Of a DNA stretch of 64,000 nucleotides, positions 55,968-64,000 are shown piece by piece. Location: NCBI GenBank assembly GCA_034096865.1, contig JAWQFJ010000528.1, positions 79,293 to 143,292 on the forward strand, written 5' to 3'. Source of the stretch: Theodoxus fluviatilis. Lineage: Eukaryota; Mollusca; Gastropoda; Cycloneritida; Neritidae. Below the pieces are notes generated by a model that was given only the letters and a program-made list of their open reading frames with translations, did no database searches and was not told the DNA's origin. A program made the position numbers and the translations under genes. Positions within the stretch are counted from its first letter, which is position 1. Each line of letters begins with the position of its first letter.

Positions 55968-56376
55968 CTGAAAGAAAGAAAAAATTGTATATTTTCAAGG
56001 GACAAGTTCTAAAATTAGACCCAACACCAAAATCTCTTTTCCAAAGATAAACATCATTTTGATGCTTCAAAAAGATTGGGCCTTGTAAGTTGATTTTTCA
56101 TTTCAAAAGAGGTCAAACAAATATGTCTTGTCACTTTCACAAAGCTTTTGTACATGCTGTAATGCACAGTATTATTGTCTGTTGCAATGCAACATTCCTT
56201 GACAAGCTTTGGTGTGTGTTCTTCCACTCAGCAAGGAGTCAGTGCTTTAATATTTTATTTTCATCACAAGTTCACCAGGTCCAATCCCTTTATCACATGC
56301 CCATTCCAAGTGAAAGCAACAATTCTCTCAAGAAACATTTCCAAATGAAAGCATAAGGAAAGGCAAAATGTAAAAA

Positions 56377-56531
<155 letters not shown>

Positions 56532-57699
56532 GCAAACCTGGCAGTGCTAACACAAAGCATAATACATGTACAGGAATGATATATGTACAACTTCACAAAA
56601 TACTTATCTACAGGTACTTGCGCTAACAGGACCGACTAGGGGGACGAAAATCGGTTGGATTTTATGATCATTTTTTTCACAGTTTAAGGGTCACCTTACA
56701 TCGATGCATGTTTTTCTGTATTTATCATTGATAACTCACTCACATTTGGTACCACTAAAAACCTCTTTGAATTCTCTACTTCAATATTTTGTTTTCTTAA
56801 ATTCTAGATCTGTGTTGAAGGAGTCCCAGCAGCGTAAAGTCTTACCTAATGTTTACGGCTAAATAATTTTGTTCCTATTGGGGGAAACACATTTCTAGAC
56901 GGTGGCAACACATTGTTCAAGATCTCATGAATATTTCCTGAAAATTTGGGGATTTCACTTGGAGTTGGACTCGAGAAAAAGTTATGGACTCCAGCAATTT
57001 TGCTGTCTTGTCAGTTTTGCGTTGGGTAGTGGTGGAAGTACTGTTCTGCTAACGTCCGGTCAAGATGACACCACTGTAACTGCTCTTATTTCACAAGAAA
57101 ATCTTGTCAATCAAAGTAGGTTTGGTTAAGATAACTTCAAAAAATAATTTATCAACATAATTAGATTCAAATTTCACTTGGACTGGTAATATTTTCATGG
57201 CAATCAAATATGTTTACATAGTGTTCAACTCTGAATCGACAGGGTCTTCGTTGTCATGTCAGTCCCACTTCATCTCAGAGACTTGAGTTCGAATCTTCAT
57301 CAAGTTCGAATAATTTCACAATTAATCCATTCATTTTATGACTTTTGTGGAGTTTTAATATCAAGAACAAAATCCGCAGCAATGACACATCATAAATAAT
57401 TTGTTCAGATTTCTAAAATTATATTTTGACTTCATATGATGTAGGTCTTATTTGCATAGAATATATACTTGCAGCATTTTTCACAGCTAAAGCATTACGT
57501 ATTTTTAGAAAGTCCCAAGCAGTATACAGTGAACTACTTTTCCTGGAAAATTCAAGTCAATTGCATGTATTTTAACAAAGTTATAGACAATTTACTTCAT
57601 CAATCCCCTGAATTCGGTAACAGATTTATGACAGAATTTCATTATTAAACTATTTAAAGAACACCCCTTTTTCATCACTTTCTCACCCATAACTTTTGA

Positions 57700-57955
57700 A
57701 TTAGTTATGGTCACGTGTCAAGAGGCAGTGGGCTGGCCAAGACCATCCTGCAAGGTACCGTACCAGGTGGGAGAAGGAGAGGCAGGCAGAGAAAGTGGTG
57801 GGAGGACAACATCAAAGAGTGAACAGGCTTGACCTTTGCTGACTCACAGTGAGCTACGGAGGATAGCTCGATGGAGGAAGATTGTCCGAAAGTCATCAGT
57901 GGTGCCTCAACAACCCATCTCAGGGTTAATAGACTGAACTGAACTGAACTGACGA
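57700..57955 (+). mobile_element. RTE-like LINE 3' terminal fragment
   Basis: Matches 29795-30030: TATGGTCACGTGTCAAGAGG through GTACCAGGTGGGAGAAGGAG to an ACTGAACTGAACTGA tail. An in-frame TGA (AAAGAGTGAAC) and small deletions show it is dead. Confidence 0.75.
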
Positions 57956-58039
57956 TAGAAAAAATACTTTTCGTACCACTGTGTTTGTCTCTTATTGAAG
58001 CTCTTTAAATTTAATTGAACCTAAGTTGATTTCATTACA

Positions 58040-58490
58040 TTGGGTTTGAAAATTTTGTGCAAGTACCAAAACGTTAAATGTCCCCCGTCGCGAAAAGAAA
58101 ACCCAAGGACAGCGAGCTTTTTCTTACATCGGCCCTGTAACGTGGAATAGCCTACCTTTCCCTGTCCGTCACTCTGATTCCATGTCCCAGTTCAAAACCT
58201 CCCTCAAGACACACCTGTTCCGGTCAGTCTTTCCTGACGAGCAGTGAAGTGCTTCACAAGGCGCCTCTTTTATGTTTCGTGTTTCGTTTATTGCCTGCTA
58301 CTTAATTAATTGCATTGTATTTAATTTTTCTTTTATTTCAACTGTACAGTGTGCGAGTGTTACTGTTAGAATGCTTTGTATGAGTGTAGACTTTCTCATT
58401 GTAAACGCCATGAGCTTGCCTATTAGGGAAGGTATGTGCGTAGAAATAGTCTGTATTATTATTATTATTAAGTACCCAAGTACCTAATAC
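58040..58490 (+). mobile_element. CR1/L2-like LINE C-terminus and 3' UTR
   Basis: Encodes SYIGPVTWNSLPFPVRHSDS followed by MSQFKTSLKTHLFRSVFPDE and a stop at about 58245, the usual ending of a CR1/L2 ORF2. A 3' UTR of about 220 bp ends in (TTA)n at 58456-58470. Confidence 0.7.
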
Positions 58491-58555
58491 TATTGATTCA
58501 TTTCCACAGGATCTTCCTTTAGCCTTTAGGCTAAATGATTGAGATAATAAGTCAT

Positions 58556-58755
58556 TACGAGGACGATGGATAGTGTTCTGCGGTCTATCAGCATTTTATA
58601 GCCATGTAACGCCATTAAGCACGAAAATCACTTGAACAGTTAAGAGTAAACGTGAATCAAGTCACGGTTGTCCTTAGTTATTCGCCTCTTACTGAGTCTT
58701 AGTCTTACGAATCGCGTTGGGAGATGCGGTGGGTCAAGTACTACCCCGAACCCAT
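58556..58755 (+). repeat. Dispersed family A repeat, forward
   Basis: GACGATGGATAGTGTTCTGC, then GGTCTATCAGCATTTTATAG, then CGAAAATCACTTGAACAGTT and GGGAGATGCGGTGGGTC. It lacks the long GGAT run. Confidence 0.72.
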
Positions 58756-58830
58756 AGGTTCCATAGAATCCATAGAAAACTTTTTAAATCCAATTTAATT
58801 GGTTCCGAACATTTCATGCCGAAACGTACG

Positions 58831-58833
58831 NNN
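58831..58833. other. Assembly gap (NNN)
   Basis: Three unresolved bases exactly where copy 1 of the 2.45-kb-spaced duplication stops and where copy 2 has a long (GA)n tract. Confidence 0.95.
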
Positions 58834-58840
58834 TTCGCTT

Positions 58841-59035
58841 TGCTGTGCGGGTCCGCCATTTTGCAAGTTCGAGTCGCTATGGAAGGAAAATTATGCTCAC
58901 CACAAATTGGTGACTTGTGTCTACTTTCGTGTTCTTGCTGTGCGGGTCCGCCAATGTGCAAGTTCGAGTCGCTATGGAAGGGAAATTACTCTCACCACAC
59001 TTTGGTGACTTGGGTCTACTTTCGTGTTCTTACAA
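58841..59035. repeat. Two tandem copies of a unit of about 95 bp
   Basis: TGCTGTGCGGGTCCGCCA to TCTACTTTCGTGTTCTTG occurs twice with a few differences. It is followed by short ATACATCCGG/ATACAACCGG iterations to about 59228. Confidence 0.75.
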
Positions 59036-60149
59036 CCGGTCTTGCAATAACACATTTGTGCTGCTCGGGACCAGAGATTTGCTTTCATACAACCGGACTT
59101 TCATACATCCGATTTTCATACAACCGGAAAATTCTAAGTAATAACAAAGAGTAGCTTCTGCCGGGACCCTGCCTGCCCCTTTCATACATCCAGACTTTCA
59201 TACATCCGGTGTTTTATACATCCGGTCTATACTGTATTTTGTTTTCTTAAATTCTAGATCTGTGTTGAAGGAGTCCCAGCAGCGTAAAGTCTTACCTAAT
59301 GTTTACGGCTAAATAATTTTGTTCCTATTGGGGGAAACACATTTCTAGACGGTGGCAACACATTGTTCAAGATCTCATGAATATTTCCTGAAAATTTGGG
59401 GATTTCACTTGGAGTTGGACTCGAGAAAAAGTTATGGACTCCAGCAATTTTGCTGTCTTGTCAGTTTTGCGTTGGGTAGTGGTGGAAGTACTGTTCTGCT
59501 AACGTCCGGTCAAGATGACACCACTGTAACTGCTCTTATTTCACAAGAAAATCTTGTCAATCAAAGTAGGTTTGGTTAAGATAACTTCAAAAAATAATTT
59601 ATCAACATAATTAGATTCAAATTTCACTTGGACTGGTAATATTTTCATGGCAATCAAATGTGTTTACATAGTGTTCAACTCTGAATCGACAGGGTCTTCG
59701 TTGTCATGTCAGTCCCACTTCATCTCAGAGACTTGAGTTCGAGTCTTCATCAAGTTCGAATCATTTCATAATTAATGCATTCATTTTATGACTTTTGTGG
59801 AGTTTTACTATCAAGAACAAAATCCGCAGCAATGACACATCATAAATAATTTGTTCAGATTTCTAAAATTATATTTTGACTTCATATGATGTAGGTCTTA
59901 TTTGCATAGAATATATACTTGCAGCATTTTTCACAGCTAAAGCATTACGTATTTTTAGAAAGTCCCAAGCAGTATACAGTGAACTACTTTTCCTGGAAAA
60001 TTCAAGTCAATTGCATGTATTTTAACAAAGTTATAGACAATTTACTTCATCAATCCCCTGAATTCGGTAACAGATTTATGACAGAATTTCATTATTAAAC
60101 TATTTAAAGAACACCCCTTTTTCATCACTTTCTCACCCATAACTTTTGA

Positions 60150-60405
60150 ATTAGTTATGGTCACGTGTCAAGAGGCAGTGGGCTGGCCAAGACCATCCTG
60201 CAAGGTACCGTACCAGGTGGGAGAAGGAGAGGCAGGCAGAGAAAGTGGTGGGAGGACAACATCAAAGAGTGAACAGGCTTGACCTTTGCTGACTCACAGT
60301 GAGCTACGGAGGATAGCTCGATGGAGGAAGATTGTCCGAAAGTCATCAGTGGTGCCTCAACAACCCATCTCAGGGTTAATAGACTGAACTGAACTGAACT
60401 GACGA
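60150..60405 (+). mobile_element. RTE-like LINE 3' terminal fragment, duplicated
   Basis: Second copy of the fragment at 57700-57955, carrying the same in-frame TGA and the same ACTGAACTGA tail. Confidence 0.75.
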
Positions 60406-60489
60406 TAGAAAAAATACTTTTCGTACCACTGTGTTTGTCTCTTATTGAAGCTCTTTAAATTTAATTGAACCTAAGTTGATTTCATTACA

Positions 60490-60940
60490 TTGGGTTTGAA
60501 ATTTTGTGCAAGTACCAAAACGTTAAATGTCCCCCGTCGCGAAAAGAAAACCCAAGGACAGCGAGCTTTTTCTTACATCGGCCCTGTAACGTGGAATAGC
60601 CTACCTTTCCCTGTCCGTCACTCTGATTCCATGTCCCAGTTCAAAACCTCCCTCAAGACACACCTGTTCCGGTCAGTCTTTCCTGACGAGCAGTGAAGTG
60701 CTTCACAAGGCGCCTCTTTTATGTTTCGTGTTTCGTTTATTGCCTGCTACTTAATTAATTGCATTGTATTTAATTTTTCTTTTATTTCAACTGTACAGTG
60801 TGCGAGTGTTACTGTTAGAATGCTTTGTATGAGTGTAGACTTTCTCATTGTAAACGCCATGAGCTTGCCTATTAGGGAAGGTATGTGCGTAGAAATAGTC
60901 TGTATTATTATTATTATTAAGTACCCAAGTACCTAATACT
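60490..60940 (+). mobile_element. CR1/L2-like LINE C-terminus, duplicated
   Basis: Second copy of 58040-58490. Here the frame is one base different upstream, giving a longer open stretch, but the C-terminal coding part and (TTA)n tail are the same. Confidence 0.7.
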
Positions 60941-61009
60941 ATTGATTCATTTCCACAGGATCTTCCTTTAGCCTTTAGGCTAAATGATTGAGATAATAAG
61001 TCATTACGA

Positions 61010-61200
61010 GGACGATGGATAGTGTTCTGCGGTCTATCAGCATTTTATAGCCATGTAACGCCATTAAGCACGAAAATCACTTGAACAGTTAAGAGTAAAC
61101 GTGAATCAAGTCACGGTGTCCTTAGTTATTCGCCTCTTAGTCTTAGTCTTACGAATCGCGTAGGGAGACGCGGTGGGTCAAGTATTACCCCGAACCCATA
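61010..61200 (+). repeat. Dispersed family A repeat, forward, duplicated copy
   Basis: Counterpart of 58556-58755 within the tandem duplication. Confidence 0.72.
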
Positions 61201-61263
61201 GGTTCCATAGAAAACTTTTAAAATCCAATTTAATTGGTCCGAACATTTCATGCCGAAACGTAC

Positions 61264-61504
<241 letters not shown>

Positions 61505-61536
61505 GAAACTGGGGCTTAAATATCACCGTATCTTAC

Positions 61537-61607
61537 CATTCTTTGCAGAATTTGATTCCTACAAAGCCCAAGCCCCCTTCACGCGTATCCGGTTCAGCTT
61601 CCGCCAT
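61537..61607 (-). CDS. POLR2I: POLR2I exon 1
   Basis: Reverse strand. Starts at the ATG of AAATTATGGCGGAAG and encodes MAEAEPDTREGGLGFVGIKF, CKE plus two bases, then GTAAGA. FVGIKFCKEC is the start of zinc ribbon 1. Confidence 0.93.
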
Positions 61608-61684
61608 AATTTTCGATAGGACAGGCACCGGACAGTACGGGACCGTACGGTTTCCGCAAATGGCTTTCACGTTCACCGGAAGTG
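61601..61684 (-). promoter_or_regulatory. POLR2I core promoter motifs (YY1-like at ATG, ETS-like upstream)
   Basis: ACCGGAAGTG at 61675-61684 reads on the plus strand as an ETS/GABP site about 70 bp before the ATG. ATGGCGG at the start codon matches the YY1 core. Both are typical of TATA-less housekeeping promoters. By consensus only. Confidence 0.45.
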
Positions 61685-62158
61685 CACTCTAGAACGATTA
61701 TATTCTTGAAATCGAATTATTGTTGTAAAAAAGTGCATACAATGCAATTTTACGCTCGCCGATATATGTTATAATAAATATGTTGAAAAATAAAATATGC
61801 TAGGCAATATTTTTTATAATAGCGAAGTGTAATTTCCAATTTGTTAGACGGTACTCTTTTTTAGTACTCTCGCTTGTCGATGAGTTGGCGTTACACTCAC
61901 ATTGCATTCGTAACAGAAGTGTAACCTGATTAAGTAATACTTCTGTATAATTTCTATATTCTGTGTAATTTTAGTAATTAAAAATTATTTTCTTATTTTT
62001 GTAGTCCGCAGGCCGGAGAAGAGTTCACCAGGGGTCGTATGGTAAATCGAGATAGAGACAAACTCGGGAAGACAGAGTGATCTTTTCCTACTCCTCCCCC
62101 CCCCCCCCCCCACCCCCCCCCCCCCCTTACTTCTGGAAAAGAACTTGTCTCAAGTTCT
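61685..62158. other. Upstream of POLR2I, no gene seen
   Basis: AT-rich sequence, ending in a C-rich homopolymer tract near 62094-62127 with few interruptions. Confidence 0.5.
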
Positions 62159-62245
62159 TTGCTTCTAGGGAAACAACGGCGCGTCGCTTACAAAATCTGT
62201 GAAAGACACGACTGTTTTTGGAGCAGAAAGTTTTTTGTTTCTACA

Positions 62246-62356
62246 ATGGTGACCTGCTGTGTGAAGAACTGCCACAATCAGCATGACAGAGAGAATGATC
62301 GACGTTTTTTTTTGGTCGTACGTCGTGTTGCAACGCGAAAAGGCATATGTATATAG
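62246..62356 (+). pseudogene. THAP-domain-like N-terminal fragment
   Basis: Encodes MVTCCVKNCHNQHDRENDRR, FF and then an unrelated tail to a stop at 62354. The opening MVTCC, four residues, then C, with a following Asn/His-rich stretch, resembles the N-terminus of THAP zinc fingers. The distal Cys-His part is absent. It could be a first exon of an off-window gene (no clear donor seen) or a transposon remnant. Confidence 0.35.
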
Positions 62357-62667
62357 TGTAAATAGGGTCTTTGATGGTAATTAGCAGCGCAGCCATGATC
62401 ATGATGATGGTAGCAAAGATCTTATATGTGTATATAGGGTCTTTGATGGTAGGTTACATAACTTCCGGTGCTGCAGCTATATGTTAGGGTAAGTTTCGGG
62501 TCTGTGTTGAGGAGTGATGATCGCTAGATCGTGGCAAAAGGATGGCATTAAAGCACGCAAAAAGTTTAATTATATCAAAGCTATTCAAAAATAGTCATAA
62601 TAGACTATTGTAATGTATAATTTCTGCACAAGACCCGCAGAAGATAAGTAAATAAACCACACCGTCC

Positions 62668-63378
62668 GTGTGTTCAAGACGACCTACCGGTAGCCTACCG
62701 GTAGCCTACCTACCGGTGTGCCTTCTTGAACGACTCGTTATGACCCAACGGTAGCCAAGATGGCTTCCAAGATGCCTTCTCATCGCCGCGGATTGCGCTT
62801 CTCAACCAAATGAGTAAACCAGCAGCTGCAGACTGCTTGTTCCTTGTGGAAGCTGATGAAATACGTTAAGCTGTAGCTGTGCATGAATGCTCGACATCGC
62901 TCGAATAGAAATTTATGTCAAAACGACAGTGCTGACTTGGTGTAAGCAAGAATAGTTCGATGCACTCTTCAAGGGAGGTAACACCACAAACCAAGGGCTA
63001 AATGTAAGAAATAAGAGTTGCTTCCCTTGAAATTGTTTTGCTCTGTCGTTGAAATGTTTGCTCACATCTTGCCCGGTAATTATTTCAGAGCAGTTATTCT
63101 TTTAAAAAAGAAAAGTACAATATCAGCCTACCTTCTTGTAACGTCTCGCATAGGCTGGGTAATAATCACAGGTCGAAATGCGTGCCACAGCGCATATTTG
63201 TGATGATGACTTTCTTCCTTTCCCCGAAGGCAGCCATTTTGGCTATACACGGCGCAGCGGGCGCAACGGCTCTCCGGCGCGGTACGTACCGGTACGTACC
63301 GGTAGCCGTACCAAGTCGTTCAAGATGCTACCGGTACGTACCGGTACGTACCGGTAGGTGTCTTGAACACGCCCCGTA
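62668..63378. repeat. Palindrome-rich segment with inverted GTGTTCAAGAC ends
   Basis: Left end GTGTGTTCAAGACGACCTAC at about 62670 and right end inverted (reverse complement GCGTGTTCAAGACACCTACC) near 63375. Both arms carry multiple TACCGGTA / ACCGGTACGT palindromes (62690-62722 and 63283-63358), and CTTGAACGACT also recurs inverted. It may be an inverted-repeat transposon of about 710 bp. Confidence 0.5.
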
Positions 63379-63519
63379 TATACGTACCTAGGTCCTAGCA
63401 GACGAACACGAACGAACCGTAGCCACTACGCCAGCAGAGGATGAGCTAGTGTGACATAATTAATGTTACATGTAAAGCTCGAATGAGTGGCAGCAGAAAA
63501 CTGTTTAGTTCTGGCTTGA

Positions 63520-63808
63520 ATTGACAATTTTGTTTCCCTGGTCTGGCGAGGACAGAAAATTCACTATCATGGAGTCGATGACTGATGAGTGCACGATCAA
63601 CTTGCCCGCATTCGGTCAGACAGACAGATGTTCTTGCGACACTGCCTTGATGACCGGTGAACACCTTCTCCAAGACTGCCCCCACCATGATGCCCTCAGA
63701 AGAGCCACATGGCCAGACCCAACACCAGTGAGGAGCAAACTCTATGGCAACATGGAGGAGGTGCGGAGAACAGCTGCATTTGTGCGGGCGACTGGCGCAA
63801 TCATCTAG
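63520..63808 (+). mobile_element. LINE ORF2 C-terminal fragment
   Basis: Encodes CSCDTALMTGEHLLQDCPHH, DALRRATWPDPTPVRSKLYG and RRTAAFVRATGAII then TAG. The C-x-C, His, Cys pattern followed by RRATWP is the usual C-terminus of non-LTR elements whose ORF2 carries an RNase H-like region. It is 5'-truncated. Confidence 0.7.
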
Positions 63809-63815
63809 CCATCGA

Positions 63816-64000
63816 CAAGATACAAGATACAAGATACAAGATACTTTATTGTCCTCATTGTACAAGGAAATTCGTTTTGTCGGTGGCAAAAACATAATAC
63901 ATACATACAAAAACAGAAACGTACAAGAAGTTCAACATTAATTAACTCAATCACATCGCTCAAGTTATGGAGTCAAAACAGAAAGACATAATAAGATAGG
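63816..64000 (-). mobile_element. 3' end of a reverse-strand retroelement
   Basis: On the reverse strand the sequence ends CAATAAAGTATCTTGTATC with three to four TTGTATC-like tail repeats (63816-63845), the terminus style of CR1/L2 LINEs or dependent SINEs. It runs off the window. Confidence 0.55.

Larger units (their letters stand above)
56786..58830. repeat. Tandem duplication, copy 1 (about 2.04 kb)
   Basis: Nearly identical to 59236-61264 at a constant offset of about 2450 bp. It contains unique sequence, an RTE-like LINE tail (57700-57955), a CR1/L2-like LINE C-terminus (58040-58490) and a family A copy. It ends next to the NNN gap at 58831-58833, so it may be an assembly artefact. Confidence 0.9.
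59236..61264. repeat. Tandem duplication, copy 2 (about 2.03 kb)
   Basis: Counterpart of 56786-58830 with only scattered substitutions and small indels (for example AAATATG/AAATGTG near 59657). It ends where a (GA)n array begins. Confidence 0.9.

Overview
The window is animal nuclear DNA: genes are split into many short exons with GT/GC-AG introns, and the sequence between them is crowded with LINE fragments, a tRNA-derived SINE, DNA-transposon remnants, microsatellites and very long minisatellites. The repeat style fits a lophotrochozoan, probably a marine mollusc and perhaps a gastropod; this taxonomic call is inference, since no species-diagnostic gene is present. No bacterial operon, CRISPR array, rRNA or true tRNA gene was found.

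Three genes can be read. (1) The 3' end of a plus-strand gene, probably kanadaptin (SLC4A1AP), occupies about 1.6-3.7 kb; its last exons encode a conserved-looking C-terminus, and a 1.2-kb 39-bp minisatellite lies in or just before the third-last recognised exon. (2) A complete plus-strand DRC7/CCDC135 gene (dynein regulatory complex subunit 7, motile cilia) runs from 12749 to 45177 in 16 coding exons that join in frame to 892 codons. An X-box-like RFX motif lies about 100 bp before its ATG. (3) A complete minus-strand POLR2I/RPB9 gene (RNA polymerase II subunit) runs from 61607 down to 49805 in 5 exons and 129 codons, with ETS- and YY1-like motifs at its start. DRC7 and POLR2I are convergent.

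Layout: 176-1021 is a TTAA-flanked piggyBac-like element. 3.7-12.6 kb is a repeat-rich intergenic region holding a SINE, several 3' ends of one LINE family, and a reverse-strand LINE whose 3' UTR is interrupted by a 1.14-kb P-element-like transposon with an 8-bp target duplication and a duplicated THAP fragment. 12.7-45.2 kb is DRC7. 45.2-49.8 kb is the convergent intergenic/3' UTR region with a 51-bp minisatellite. 49.8-61.6 kb is POLR2I, with large introns holding a MITE, minisatellites, dispersed repeats and a 2.45-kb-spaced tandem duplication beside an NNN gap. 61.6-64 kb is the POLR2I promoter side, another THAP remnant, a palindrome-rich element and two LINE 3' ends.

The most striking feature is DRC7 intron 8. 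A 40-bp minisatellite of about 95 copies (3.8 kb) has as its unit the last 25 nt of exon 8 plus the first 15 nt of the intron, so the 5' splice site itself is multiplied about 95 times, and each unit also carries a 3'-splice-site-like CTCTCAG. Other DRC7 introns carry arrays of 10-51 bp units, many lying very near exon edges; the largest is an 8.5-kb 30-bp array with higher-order structure in intron 15. Intron 7 uses a GC donor.
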